Shown: positions 12,422 through 26,045 of the stretch, in pieces
Numbering within the stretch: position 1 is the first letter of the stretch
Layout of the letters: every line of letters begins with the position of its first letter
Assembly: GCA_013399875.1 (NCBI GenBank)
Contig: VXAZ01000415.1
Location: 249,035 to 313,034, forward strand
Length of the DNA: 64,000 nt
Reading direction: 5' to 3'
Source: Gymnorhina tibicen
Taxonomy: Eukaryota; Chordata; Aves; Passeriformes; Artamidae
Notes under the pieces: model-generated
The model's database searches: none
What the model saw: the letters and a program-made list of their open reading frames with translations, nothing else
What the model was told of the DNA's origin: nothing
Translations under genes and position numbers: made by a program

Positions 12422-15400
12422 TGAGCTTGTTAAGATCCCTCCTATCTCCTGATGAAGCAGCAAGAGAACGAAAACGGGTGAATTTTGAGTTCTTTACAGC
12501 ACAGTAAATTAAACGTTGGCAATGAGGAAGCAAAATTTGATTGCTTTTTGGGGGTGAACTTCTGAGTTAGGAAACAGGAAGCGAATTTAATTTACAGAAG
12601 AAACATTAAACACTTGACCAGGGTCCATGGATTCATGTAAGTCTCATTCACTGATGTATTCCCTGACCTCATCCTCTTCCACCAAGGTCTTCCTTGCTCC
12701 CGCCTTTCTCCTTGGTCTCTGGAGAAAGGGTTTGGGATTCCTAAGGCTGACCTTGCAATTAAATACTGAGGTAAATAAGGCACTCAGTGCTTCAGCCTTC
12801 CCAAATGAAGGTGCCCAAATATTTGACAGCCTTTTTCTGGAGATACTCAGCTTTCACTTAAAAGTAAAGATGTTTTCAGGTGATTATCTTTATCTGGAGG
12901 ATATCTGTGGTTAGAGATTCTCCTGGAAAGACGACAAATGGTGGTCCTGATGGCAAATTCTTTCTTCTTGTAATATAAAAGCACCTTCTCTGCTGTGCAT
13001 TTGTTTTGGGTTTGGGTGTTTTTTTTGTCTTAATTCCCTCCTGAAGGATTTTGCACTGTACTGAAGGACTCTCAGGTGTGACACAGCCCAGATTTGGTAC
13101 CCTTCTGCCTCTTCTGCTTTTTTTTTTTCATTTTTCCTCAAGTTGACACTAGCACCATTGTGACCTTTCTGAGCTAAATATAATGAAAAAGAATCAATCA
13201 GTTCGGTTACTGGCTTTTTGTTTCCACGACTAGTAAAATGAAGGCAAAATAAGGCTCAATTTTGGCAAAAGAAGTGTAGCTCTAACAATGCGACCTTATT
13301 GTTGTACTGTGCTGTTTAATTCCTATTAAACACATTTATTCTTAATATTATACTTGTTTTCACCAAGTACCTATTTCTACTTAACTCTTTCCTACAATCC
13401 TATGTAAAATCTCTGTGTTTTACACCACTTCTGTAATGTCAAATGCACAAATATTTGGTTTTTCTGGGACATTTGGCTTCTAAATCAGTCCCTGTGTTTT
13501 GTCTGTCCATACTGAAAGGAGAGCTGCTGACTTACACCTGTGAGACAGCCTGCTGTAAATGTGATCAATAGCTGTTTGCATCCTATTATTTTTATTCTAG
13601 GCACATTCCTGTGGTCAGGATGTCAGGTTCAGTGTAACGTGGCATGTTGTCTAATCAATAGCAATAATGATAATACAGCTTTTTATCCTGGTGGCAGCTT
13701 CATGGAGGGATTTGGAAACCATTTGTTATCTGAATGGTGATATGAAACCTTAACATTAATGCCAACTATGCTGCATGTTCCCTTCGAGTTTTTAGTGCAT
13801 TGTGTGTCACCTTCCATTAAGTTTTATCATGTCATGCAGCTGCACTTTAAAGTGCTTTTCTTGTTCTTACGTTGAAAATTTGAGGCAGAAGGATGTATTT
13901 CAGCTTTCCCTGCTGCCAGCGCATCGCAGGAAGCATCCAGCTTTCCTTGGAGTTGGGGTCTAATTGCTGCTTATTTAAAATAATGAACTATCTTACAAGT
14001 TGTACTTTTCTGCTGCGGATTTAATTAGTGTTCACCTCGCCCCCCCACTTTCCGTCCCCCCCTCAACTCCTTTGCTAGGCTGACAGAGCTGAGAGGAGGG
14101 AAACCGAAGCAATTTGAAACCTTGTTAGAAATTTATGAAGTGCTAAAATGTTTTATTCCCAGAGGCTGCTTTGCCAGCTGTCACTGGTAAGCCATTCGCT
14201 GCCTGTGATAGCAGGGGGAGGCAGCAGGCCACAGCCAACACGAGCGTGTACATCGTTTGGCAGATTACACACTCTGTAATTAGCAGGAAGTAGAGTGAAA
14301 CTAATTATTTTTCTCCTCAATTGGGCCAATGACATTTGAGAGGAGGACGGATGTGGTGCTGGATGTGGAAGTTGTGGAGAGACCACAGATTCCCTCCTTT
14401 CCCCTCTCGCTGTGCCAGTGGTGACCCCGCTTCCAGCTGGGAAAGACAAGGAGAGGCGCCTGTACCTCTGCCTCGCTCACAGCCTGTGGCCAGCAGGAGA
14501 AAAGCTGTGTATTGGCTCTCCAAACCTTTCCTGGTGTGGTGCATCGGGAGCACTGGTCTGTGGGAATGATCCCTTTTCCTCTGGAAGAGCTGGGCACGGT
14601 TCGGTGCCGTGGGTGTCTCCTCGGCTGATGCTGTGCAGGTCAGGATGCAGGTCCTGAGAGAGGAGGTGCTTTTATGTCCTCCCACTACACCTGCAAAGGC
14701 TCTGAAATGACTGGTTTGGCTACAGAGTGCACTGCCAGCAGGTTATATCCAGGAAAGTCTGTTTGTGACAAAGGGACAAGCAGTCTACGAAAATTTTTAG
14801 TTTTGGTTTCCCGAACTAAACCGAAAATCAGTCTGCTTCCATTTGACTGTTCTCATTTGCAAGCAGTGCAGCCACCCCTTACCTGCACATATAAGCTGTG
14901 GCTTGGAAACCAGATATTTTTTTCTCTCCCCTCTAAGACTGACCTTTAAAGTTCATTTCTATATGTGCATTTCCAAGGGAAGACTTTTACAAGGTCACTT
15001 CAAAGACCTTATTATTTGAGTGGAGTCACTTGAAGTACAGTGCACCAGAAGCATACTGCTAGAATATGAACCACTAGAAAATGCATTAAGGGCATTTAGA
15101 AACACAAAAATAGCTGCTGCTTTCTGTCTTTAATGCCAGGTGAGCTTCAGTGTCTTAAAAAACAGTGGCGCTGGCTTTTTATTTTGTTTCTTTCCTATGG
15201 CCTGATAAAACTGCTGCTTTATATTTTAGCTGCTGGGCCTAGATTCTGTTCTCCACCTCCTGGGTCATTTGGTCCGTCCTTTAATTAGAGCAAGAAGTGT
15301 GCGTTGGGTTTTTATTTTACCCTTTTTAAAAAATTTTACCTTTTCTTTTTATTTTTCTGTCCCCCCACCTTCCATCTTGTGTTGGTCCCTTGAGTATTGC

Positions 15401-17618
15401 ACTGATCATATTCTTAACAGGTCCGATGAAAGTCCCTCAGTTCCCTCCCTGAGCAGATCATTCCTTTGCCTAACTGCTGTTAAAGTTAGTAAAAGCCTAA
15501 TGTGTGTAGTCTTATAATTTTCTTCCCCTCATTTGCTTTCAAAGCCTTTTCTCTTCATTATGCCAAACATGAGTGAGGAAGTTCTATTCAGTGAAATATT
15601 AAGACCGGGAAGAAGTGGGTGTTTATGTGTACTCAGGAAGGGAATTCAACAATAACAAGGCATTTCAGTGTCAGCTGTGTATAAATTAAAGTGCATGTTC
15701 CATGTAGACAATGCACATCCTTTAAGAATGATCTATTTGTAAAAAATAGGTTGGTGGGGGTTTTTTTGAACAATTGTGTCTTTCTTAAAAGCATTAGTTA
15801 TTTCTTCAAAGTAAAAATGATTCTGCGTGAAAATTGTTAGTTTGGGGTTGACTCTACATTGTAAAATCACAAAAGAATTTGAGCTCGAGTCTTGAATGCA
15901 TCAAACAGGTAATGCTGCATTTGCATTAGGAAGATGTTTTCTGGGCCTTCAAAAGCCAGGAACTGAAAGTGTGCTTCAAGGCTCTTGACTTCTCCCTCTT
16001 TTCCTGCCAGCTCTTTGTGTGCATCCTGACGAGTCTCGCTCATGGAGTGCTCTTGCCTGGTTTTCAGCTACCACTGTTTGTGTTACCACAGCTCACATGA
16101 TCCATAAAGGAACCTCGAGGTCTGGCAGTGTGGGCAAACCCTGTGTGGTGAGTCCTGCTTCAGGCAGGAAAGTGGAGTTTAGCGTCACATCATCTCTCAG
16201 ACATCTTTCAATACCTGAGGATGCCCAGCCTGGGTGACCACCCTGCCCTGCCATGGGCACATGGTCATTTGGCTCCTGCCAGCACAGGTGGGATGGAGAG
16301 TGATGGCCAAGTAGGGACTGATCTTCCTGCAGCAAAGCTGCCCCTGAAGTCAGGCAGTAATTCAGTGCAGGCACTGCAAAGCAGACTTTAAAACTGTTTT
16401 CGTGGTAGCGGAACGGCTCAGTGGTTGCAGATCCTTTTGCATGACCAGAGGTGCATGTCCCTGTCAGAAGGGGCAGTGCCCTCAGTGGAGTTCGCAGCTT
16501 CCTTAGTCCTTACAGTAAAAAATCATATAATTCATGCAGTTTTTGCCCATCTGCTTCCATTCCCCTCCTTTACAGCTCCAGATACTTTATGTAGACCTGA
16601 CAACAGTGTTGCTTCTGAGTATTTTTTCCTCTTAGATGGTTTCTCTGAGACTGCTTCTTGTGAAGGAACTTTCTGGTCTCTAATGCAAACAGTTATGGTT
16701 TCTGAGTAGGTTTTTATCCCCTTATGGGACTAAAACGTGCATTTGCAATTGTGATAAATACTGCACTTTATAAAAAATATTCTGTAAACATATGTTTTCT
16801 TTAATAATGAGTTCTACAGCAAACCAACTGAGATTAAGGCTTTTTCATGTATTTGTTTATCTTATCTTGTTCTTGTACTTGACATGGTTAATGAATCATC
16901 TTACCATTCTAATGAAAGTTATCACACATAAGGTTTTCAGAAAGTCAGAACACAGTTACTGAATCTGCTGGTTTATTAATATGCTGGAATACCCATGAGC
17001 TCTTATTTTTTGTCATGAGTGTTACCTGTGTTTTGCTAAATCCAAATTTAATCTACAAATAATACCAATATTATTGCATACTGTAAAACTGTACTTAGAT
17101 ATCAACCAAATATAGATAATGTAGAGAGAGCTGTTTCTGCTTGCACAGAAATTTGGGAAATTTGGGCTATTTTCTCCCAGATCACTTTAAGTGTCTTGCA
17201 TATAGGATCTGTTCTTCAAATGTGAAATTTCAGAAGAGACACATAACATCACCTGAGTACAGGCTGCTGGGAAATACAAAATGGGACTCACCATCCCCAA
17301 AGTAGCTCTAGGTCTCATCTGATATTTTGTGTATTTTTAAGAGAGAGAAACTAATTATGCCTTTAATAGTTGAAAGACTCAGCTTGGTGTAGTGTTTGTG
17401 GTCTGTGTAGCAAGATTTGCTTGCCTCTTTTCCCACCAGATCAATCACATGTGTTCATTAGTGAGTGATATGCACAGAATAAGGATCCCAAGGAATATGG
17501 AAGAAAGAAGTTATTCCCGGTCTTCTTAAGGAGAAGGAAATAGAATTTAAGACTATTTTAAAATCCCGGTTGAATCTCTTATATCAGCTAAACAATGAAA
17601 GCATCATGTTTCTACATT

Positions 17619-18402
17619 ATAGAATCTCGGAATGGATTGGGTTGGAAGGGACCTCAAAGCCCATCCATGGGCAGGGACACCTCCCACTGTCCCAGGCTGC
17701 TCCAAGCCCCAGTGTCCAACCTGGCCTTGGGCACTGCCAGGGATCCAGGGGCAGCCACAGCTGCTCTGGGCACCCTGTGCCAGGGCCTCCCCACCCTCCC
17801 AGGGAACAGATTATTCCTAATAGCTAATCTAAACACACTCTGAGTTTGAAGCCATTTCCTCTTGTCCTATCATTTCAGGCCCTTGTGAAAAGTGTCTCTC
17901 CATCACTCTTGTCGGCTCCTTCAGGCACTGGAAGGGGCTCTAAGGTCTCCCCAGAGAAGGCTCTGGGGCTGAACAATCCCAGCTCTCCCAGCCTTTCCTC
18001 CCAGCACAGCTGCTCCATCCCTCTGCTCATCCTGGTGCCTCCTCTGGCCTCTCTCCAGCAGCTCCACGTCCTCCCTGTGCTGGGCCCAGGGCTGGGGCAG
18101 CTCTGCAGGTGGGCTCTCACCTGACTGGGGCACAATCCCAATCCCTTTCCTGCTGCCCACACTGCTTTGGATGCAGCCCAGGACACGGTTGGTTTTGGGG
18201 CTGCAAGTGCATGTTGCCAGGAGTCCAATTTTTCAACCACCAGCACCCCCAATTCCTTCCTGGCAGGGCTGCTCTCCATCAGTTCATCCCCAGCCTGGAT
18301 TGAAGCCAGGGGTTGCCCTGGCCCAGGTGCAGCACTTTTCCCTTGGCTTTGTGAGCCCAGTGAGGTTCCCATGGCCCCACTTTCCCAGCTTGCCCGGGTA
18401 CA
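17619..18402 (-). mobile_element. CR1 LINE, longest copy in the window
   Basis: This CR1 is antisense to DSCAM. It begins at its 3' tail (tagaatctcggaatgg) and extends about 780 bases into ORF2. The complement carries decayed reverse-transcriptase C-terminal sequence: SSPARKELGVLVVEKLD, MEQLCWEERLGELGLFS and DGETLFTRA are recognisable. A frame shift garbles the part between them, so it is not active. The 17665-17808 section is nearly identical to the opposite-strand copies at 1.3 and 42.3 kb. Confidence 0.92.
17875..18402 (-). pseudogene. CR1 ORF2 (reverse transcriptase) C-terminal remnant
   Basis: This is the coding remnant inside the CR1 copy, read on the minus strand. The order of motifs follows CR1 ORF2: an ELGVLVVEKLD segment, then ALAAPKPTVSWAA (usually ALAAQKAN plus a VLGC-type run), then EERLGELGLFSP and GETLFTRA. 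The ALAAQKA-to-ERVQRRA stretch is out of frame, although the surrounding frame happens to remain open. The N-terminal endonuclease and the polymerase core are absent because of 5' truncation. Confidence 0.78.
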
Positions 18403-20100
18403 TGCACTGTGTCTGCACAGTGGGACCCATCTCACTGCTGTGGCATTGTTCTTCCAAATAACGTGAAAAACAGCTCTAATATTTGTGTGCATCTTGTTCA
18501 GGGCGGGGAGGTGCTGTGCTGGTGAGGGATTGACTAGAAAAACCTAAAAATACCTTCTTGTTACTGTGGTTCTTCTGCAGACTGTTCCTTAGGGTGGCCT
18601 TTTGTTTAATTCAAACACAGAACCACTTTATTTTCCCATTTTCAGGGTTGATATTCCAGGAGTCTAAAAAGAACACCTAAGCTCATGAAAACTGATACAA
18701 AGGTCAATTTATGCCCTTCCTCCCCAACGAATCCTTCGTGTAATTAAATGTGCAGTACTTGAAGCTTACCCTACTTGCTACTCTTTTTTTTTGTTGTCTT
18801 GATTAAACATGACAACAGATCAATGGGAGAGTTAAAACAGGGCATTAAAAATAGGCACAGGCTTAAAGCAAGTATTTGGTTTCACTATAGGATGGTAAAA
18901 CAAACCAAAATGTTCAAAGAGTGTTTTTAATGGGACAGATCTGGATGTGAATTACATAGGGGATTGGATGGGATGGTTTGGTTGGGTGCCATATTTTTTT
19001 AAATTATTTAATTTTAAGCCAGAAACCTTAGAGCAACCAAGGAGTGATTTTATCAATCAGCTCATCTTATTAGGTTTTTTCCAGTTCATGAATGGAAATG
19101 GCTTAAAGTGATCATAATAATGGCAGATACCTTTCTTTAAAATCTGGGTGAAGAAAGGGAGAAATGGAAAGAAAAAAAAATATGTTCTGGGTTGACCCCC
19201 GAAACTGCTCTCCAACATCAAGAGCTCTGTATTACGAAATGCAAACAGGGATACCCTGGTATCAGTCTCTGCCCTGAACTCAACTGGTGCTGCTGCACAA
19301 TCTGATATTTCTACAGATTACATAAGGTCTTTTCTTTGATTAGTGTGTCTTTTGTGTCCTATGCCCTTCACATAAACTTTTGGGTGAAATAACAGCTTGG
19401 AAGTCAGTATTTTTTGTCACTGAGTACTTCTGGCCTTCTGTTCTATTTACTTTGTTCTTCTCATGCTACATTTTCAATGAAGTATTGAAATATTAATAAA
19501 GCCACGTTCAGGACTTGATGCCCTGAGAAATGTTAGATATAGAAACACATCTGTCAAGAAACCCGTGCAAGACAAAGCTGTTTGCAAAGCTACTGTCCTG
19601 ATGATGGACAAAACTGACTCCTGTAGTTATCCTTTGAAGTGGTCGTAAAACAAAAGTATTTACAGATACACAGGAAATTTAAAGGCAGATAGAATTTGCC
19701 CTTTCTTGCTTCTGCTCTGTCATGACTTGCTGCTTATCAGATCCATGGGATTAAAGGAACTTTATTCTTCCTTCCTCTTCCTCCCCTTTTCCCCTTTAGT
19801 TAGGTTTCTGAGTCATTGTCACATCTATTTGAGGTTGCCTGTGTATATTGGGTATAGGTTTGTGTGTGTGATGGGGTAGCAGCCTCCAATCGTGCCTTTC
19901 CAGTCTTAACATTGATACCTAACACATGAAGCAAGTTTAAAAGGGTAAATACCAAAATCTTTGCCACACACAGCATGACCTCCTCACATCTCACCTCCAG
20001 GCCACGGCAGCTGGCTTGGGTTCTGTGTTTGCAGAATCACCTGCTAAAGACTCAAACAACGGCTGATGTTTTGGTAACCATTTGGAACCAACAAAGAGTT

Positions 20101-20113
20101 AAAAAAAAAAAAA
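20101..20113. repeat. Poly-A tract (13 bases)
   Basis: It is an uninterrupted A run after aaagagtt. No retrogene or SINE body lies upstream of it, so it is treated as a simple homopolymer. Confidence 0.85.
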
Positions 20114-23100
20114 TAGGTAGTAATATATATGAGACACTTTAATTCCTGTTCATATTCCTATTCTAGCGCAAATGTCATTAAATTGTAATAGTGATTACAC
20201 ATAATGACTACTTGATACTTTGATTTTGCTCAAAAGATCCCTTTTATCTCATCATTATTTACACTTTAAACTCTGCTTCAGAATCTACATGGCTGTCAAT
20301 TTGTATGATGCACATACTTAATTAGCTCTGATTAGGAGCAGAAGTGTGTGTGGGAGAAACTAGTTTGCCAAATACAGTGATTGTATTAAGCCTTAAATAT
20401 TGTGGTTTAATGTGACTGCTGAATGAAAAAGGTGTATTCTCAGCTTGGTAGAGTTGGCTCACGAAGATGAGAGGTGAAAGGTGGGTGCTGTGGTTTGGAG
20501 CTTCCAGGGAAGGTGCTTTTGCCTTGGTCTGGCACAGGAGGTAGGAGATGCAGCTGGAACATTCTTAGGGGTACCAGCAAGACAGGAAATAATAGAGAAA
20601 AACTTTCTTGAAGGAGATTGTTTCAATAAAAGGTTGAATTTTAGGACCTCTCTACTCAGCCTTCTCTTGTAGGCTCCTTTAACATCTGCCCAGCCCCAAA
20701 AACTGAGTTGAAAAAAAAAAATAGTGTTGAGAAGAAGGAATAAGATTTACAGGAGGAAAAGGAAATATTTACAGGTAAGTTGGGACATGATACAAATCGA
20801 AACAGGACAAGCAAACAGATGGTTTCAAACTTAAAGACAGGGGGATTTGACAAGTGTGGGGGTGATCGACAAGAAGTTCTCATGTAATTGGTGAGAATTT
20901 GTCTTCCAGGGCTGAAATCTTGAAGAACAACCATGTTCAATCCTGCAGTCTTGGACAAAGGGTGATAAAGTGAAGGTGAAAAATAGTGAAGCTAGAAAAT
21001 TCCCAAAGGACCTAAGTGTTTGAAAATGGGCATCTGGAACAAAGCATCTCAATCCCTAAGGAACTGATGCTAGAAAATGAATTTAAAATAATTTTTTAAA
21101 CTTCTAAAAATGCCAGACATCAGATGTGTTCTCTCCTGTACAGCCATCTGAATGGTGAGCAGGAGAGCACACAGAGCTTTTAGAATCATCCCTCATTTTG
21201 TGCACTGTATCCCAACAATAAAAGAAGTTCATAAACCTTAGCAAGTGAAATACTTACAACGAAGACTAAACCAGATTTGGAGAAGTAGGTCCCCGTTATG
21301 CATGAAAGATCTGATGAACCTGAAGCAAAGGAAATATTTGAGGAGGTAAAGCCTCTGCAGAAAGGCCACATGAACTCTCTGCACTCACCTCCTCCTTGAC
21401 TTTCTGAGCTGGTGATTGCTGTACCTTCTTGCTATTTTATTTCGGGTACTTAATGTCACAGGTTTTTGTTGTCTTGAAGGACTGAGGTAGAGAATTATAA
21501 GTTATCAGGCCTTAAAGAGCAAAGTTTTTAGAGCACATAAATAAATGCAATGCACTGGGGAAAGAAATCTGACAGACTTAGAAAAGGAAAGCTGTGCTTG
21601 GCAAATTACTACGGTTCTTTTCTTTGAGGGAACCGAAGCAGGTGGGCAAGGAGAATGTAGTCAGGATAACATAACCAGATCTTTAAAACAAGTTCATCAA
21701 AATGTCATAGCAAGCAGTATGGAAGAAAGATGCCATGGGGTAAGAGAGGTCCTCATGTAGATTAATGATAGGTTAGGAAAGAAATAGGAAACATATAATT
21801 GATTTTCCTGCTGGAGAGAAAACACTGTCAGTGATCTGTGCTGGTTCATGGGCTGGTTGACATAAATGAACTGAAGAAAGTTATAAATATTAAAATCTTC
21901 TGATGGAACACTATTCAAGAGAGCCCAAAATGCACAGAAGTAGAGCTGCAAAGAGTTAGAAAGATCATGCAATAATGGGGAATAAAATGGCAATTGCGGA
22001 AGAAAATGAGTGCAGAGCACTGCAAACAGCAAAGGTAATTCTAGTTATTTGTGTGATACTGGGCTTAAAATTAGCTGTCACCTCTAGCAAAGGATTGTGA
22101 CAGACTTTCCCTAAATATCCTTTATCAGCCACCAGCACACATGATGGGTACTTGGACATTTGGAATAACACCCTATTCTACTGTTACACAAAAAAAAAAG
22201 GCTGTGATTTATTTTTTCCTTTCACTAAGATTTATGTAGGACGTTGTCATCCTTCTCCCAAAAGTGATAACAAAATAAACGAGTTTGTGCTGTTATTCCT
22301 GAGGCTTGGTCTGGGTAAAGTGTTCACAAGGAGAACTGAAAGGGAACAGGCTTTTTTAGGCTGAACTGACACCACTGTGGTCAGAGATACCTTCCTTGGC
22401 TGCAAGAAGGTGCAAGGACTTTATTTTCGTTGCACTTCAGTGAGAAAGTGAGATGTTATTTTTTTTCAAACTAATGGAAAACACAGGAAAGGCCCAAGCA
22501 CAGGTTGTCACTGGTATTTAATTGTTCAAATTTTAATTAACTTCAGAGAATGCTGGGTTTTGCTGTTGGTCTTTGAGGCTTATGATTGCCTTGGTGTGAC
22601 ACAGAAATCCTGATGGGGGGAGCAAAGTGGAAACCAGGATTTTCCAAGTAACAGCTCAGCAAGCCTTGTGCTTAATTTTCAGGTAAACAAAGAGGCCTTC
22701 AAGGCACGTTAGTCTTGTATTCTGTCAAGAGTCTATAATATGTAAAGGTGTGTTATATATTCATTCTGTAGCCATCTTCATTATATTTTCATATGTATTT
22801 CTATTCCTCAGCTGATTAACATGCTAAACTTGCCATTTCGAAACTGAATGTTATCTTGGGATCATTCAGAATGTTAAAATACTCTTGGATAACTTATTTT
22901 TACATTGGTAGTGTCCCCCCTCCATTTTAGATGTGATATTAATATTGAGTAATGTTGTGGTTTTAATTTATTTGAGATATATTTAATTTCTTCTTCTTAA
23001 AACCTTTCCTCCTCCAGCAAAACCCAGATTCCTGAGATCTTGCCTCCCATTGAGGAAAAAAATTCCTCATGGATTGTGTCTATTTTATAATAATATTAAT

Positions 23101-23535
23101 ATATCTTTTTCTTTGTTTGCTATGTTGTATGAATTATACAATAAACTCATGACAAAGAGAGTACCAAACTGCAGTCATTCAAGTAGTGATCATTCCATAA
23201 GTTGTTTGTTTGCTTTTGTTAAGAAACAAAATTAAATCCTGAAGACCTGTTTTGCATCTACCTTTTTTCTCTTTTTTATTCTCTTTTCCTTTCCCCTTCA
23301 GGTGGTAGGTAAAGTGAAAAATCTTGCTTTTTTTGGTATTCTTTTCAATTAAGATTGCAGCAGCTTGTCATAGCTCTAATCTTCTATAAAAATAGCCATG
23401 AATGCCAGGGCATTTTCCTTTCTTTTAATTTAGTGAGATGTCAACAAAAATCAGGATATCATGGTGATCTTGGAAGCAATTTAGGAAACAGTGTGAGCAA
23501 TAACCAAATGGTAATGCTGCTTCTCTTCTCCCTTA

Positions 23536-23822
23536 TAGAATGGAATCATACAATGGTTTGGGTAGGAAGGGAACTCAAAGATCATCTCATGCCACCCCCT
23601 GCCTTGGGCAGGGACACCTTCCTCTATCCCAGGTTACTCCAAGCCCTGTCCAGCCTGGCCTTGGGCACTGCCAGGGATCCAGGGGCAGCCACAGCTGCTC
23701 TGGGCACCCTGTGCCAGGGCCTCACCACCCTCACAGGGAAGAATTTCTTCCCAATATTTAACCTAACCCTGAGCTCTTTCAGCCTAAAGCCGTTTCTTCT
23801 TGTTCTGTCACTGCATGTCCTC
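23536..23822 (-). mobile_element. CR1 LINE 3' fragment
   Basis: The copy is antisense to DSCAM. It begins with the 3' tail (tagaatggaatcatacaatg), runs through the ggatccaggggcagccacag block, and continues past cacagggaagaatttcttcc into the section ending ttcttgttctgtcactgcat. It is moderately diverged. The complement retains a CSDRTRRNGFRLKELRVRL-like ORF2 end. Confidence 0.88.
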
Positions 23823-24117
23823 ATATTATATGTACACTTGTATTACGTTGTAATATTCTATTCTATCTTGTTGTGTTGTAGTATTTGAGCTGCTCTCTGC
23901 CTCTCTCAGTCCTGGGTTTATTTTCATGATTAATAGAGCCAAATCACTTTCAGAACCTATCAGCAATTTCATTATTAAAATAGTAAGATACACAACTTCT
24001 GTTTGCTCTCCAGCAGTGAGACTGCTCAGATCTGTTGGCACTGGGTGTTTGTGCTGAGCACAAGTAATTGCTGTGTGGGTTTTGTGGGTTTCTCCTTCTT
24101 TTGCCTTACTCCTTCCC

Positions 24118-24134
24118 TTTTTTTTTTTTTTTTT
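24118..24134. repeat. Poly-T tract (17 bases)
   Basis: It is an uninterrupted T run following a pyrimidine-rich stretch (ccttactccttccc). It is the longest T homopolymer I saw in the window. Confidence 0.92.
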
Positions 24135-25625
24135 GGATGTACACTGAGAGCCATGCCCTGAGCAAGACAGGCAGCTGTGCCCTCTTCACTGCTGCGCTGG
24201 TGCTGAGTTTGGAGCACGGGGAAGGGCTGCCCTCGTCCTGCAGTTGGGCTGCTGCTGTGACTCAGCCCCAGCCAGCCCCGGCTGATGTGACAGGCAAGCT
24301 GTCGGAAGGAATTCAGTCACACTGAGAGCTTTGTCCCCACGGATGGAAAAATCCAGCACGGTTGCAAAGCAGCATCAGCGCAGCCAAATGTTTGAGACGT
24401 GCCGCGTGTTCTGCGGTGGCTCGAAAACCCCCAGCAGGCGAGGAAATCCAAGTGCCAGGTGGATGTGCTCCGGGAGGGATTTCTAATCCAGGCAAGGGGT
24501 TGTTCCACAGAGCCATTTCTAGATCCCATGTGTCCTCTCCCTTCAGATTCATTTTCAAGGGTGTCTATTTTCTTGCCTGTGACTCGGGAATTTCTTCCAT
24601 TCCTGCATTTTCAGGTACCCTGACCTCTTCCTCTTCTGCAGATTTGGGGAATAAGGACTTGTTCTTGCTTAAATCACTTGCAGTTAACTTTGACATGAAA
24701 GGGGAGGAATCATGGAGGGGAGGGAGGGACAACAAACTGAGGCTTCCAGAATGGGAATGCTTTTATACCACAATATTTTATGATGTGTGATGCAAAGCAC
24801 GCACCTCAATAATATTAAATTTTGTCCTTGATGTGCTGGTGGTGAATTGGGACTGTTAAGACTACAGGCTTTGTTCACCACTTCCTAACTAGGAAATACA
24901 ATAGAGTTCAGTGCCACTCATCTCTTAAGCCATTTCTGGAAGAACTCTGTTTTTCAGGAGGTGCTACACAGGTTGCTCTGATTATTGTTCCCATGATGGG
25001 CAGGTTTTGCATTTTCCTTTAGCAGGGACTACATCATGTACAAAATTTTGTCAGTGTTGGAAATACTGTGCCACCAAAGCTTTCACCTAATTCTTCGTGC
25101 ATTTTCTTTCAACACCAACGTATTTAGCAATGTTTGTGTGATTTCTTGCAGTGGAATCTCGTGTTTGCTATGTTGATGGCTGCCAGCATATGTTTCAGAT
25201 TCTCATGCTTGTCCTTACTGGATGAGCTCACTGATGGTGTCTGGGTAGAAGCTGTGCAGGCTCAGCCAAACCCCAGACCTCCCTTCTTACCTTTCCCTTG
25301 AGACAATATTGTTTCCCTCAGTGCATCCAAGGAAAACATTCTTCCCTGGGAGTGGCTCAGCACGGAGGGGTGGGATGCAACCAGGCATCATCCAGATCTC
25401 CCCCTCTGTTTTCCTTTCCCCTTCTCTCCTCTCATACTTCTGGAGCAGAGCTTTCTGTGGTGTATGTTCAACCCTCCTTTGGATTTACAGAAACTCTTAA
25501 GGCAGTCAGATCTCAGCTGTGACAACAACATTTGCATCCAGGTTGTAGCTGCAGGAGCCCACTGAACTTGCCATCGTTACTAGTGAGAGCTCCTGAAGGC
25601 TTCCTGAGGGCATAAGTGGCAGTAA

Positions 25626-25853
25626 AGAATCGTGGAATGGTTTGGGTTGGAAGGGATCTTAAAGATCATCCCACCTTCCACTAGCCCAGGTTGCTCAGAG
25701 CCCCGTCCAGCCTGGCCTTGGACACTTCCAGGGATCCAGGGGCAGCCACAGCTTCTCTGGACACCCTGTGCCAGGGCCTCCCCACCCTCACAGTAAAGAA
25801 TTCCTTCCTAATACCCCATCTAAACCTACTCTCTTTCAGTTTGAAGCCATTTA
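25626..25853 (-). mobile_element. CR1 LINE 3' fragment
   Basis: It starts at agaatcgtggaatggtttgg, passes through the gcagccacagcttctctgg block and cctcacagtaaagaattcct, and stops at tcagtttgaagccat. It is antisense to DSCAM and 5'-truncated. Confidence 0.88.
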
Positions 25854-26021
25854 GCTGATTTATCTTTTGTGGGCCACTTTTGTAGATACTCGGGAAAAAC
25901 GGTGGTGTGGAATAACACAGCTGAGAGGTTGAGGTTTAAAAATCTCTTGAAATTTTTGGGGTTTTTTCCTTCTTTAGTTGCCTACCTGGGTGGCTGGCAG
26001 GATTGTCTGCACTCTGAGGGT

Positions 26022-26045
26022 TCACTCACTCACTCACTCACTCAC
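26022..26045. repeat. (TCAC)n tetranucleotide repeat
   Basis: Six uninterrupted TCAC units follow gagggt and are followed by cacaagcagagc. It is a candidate polymorphic tetranucleotide microsatellite in intron 1, about 170 bases past a CR1. Confidence 0.93.
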
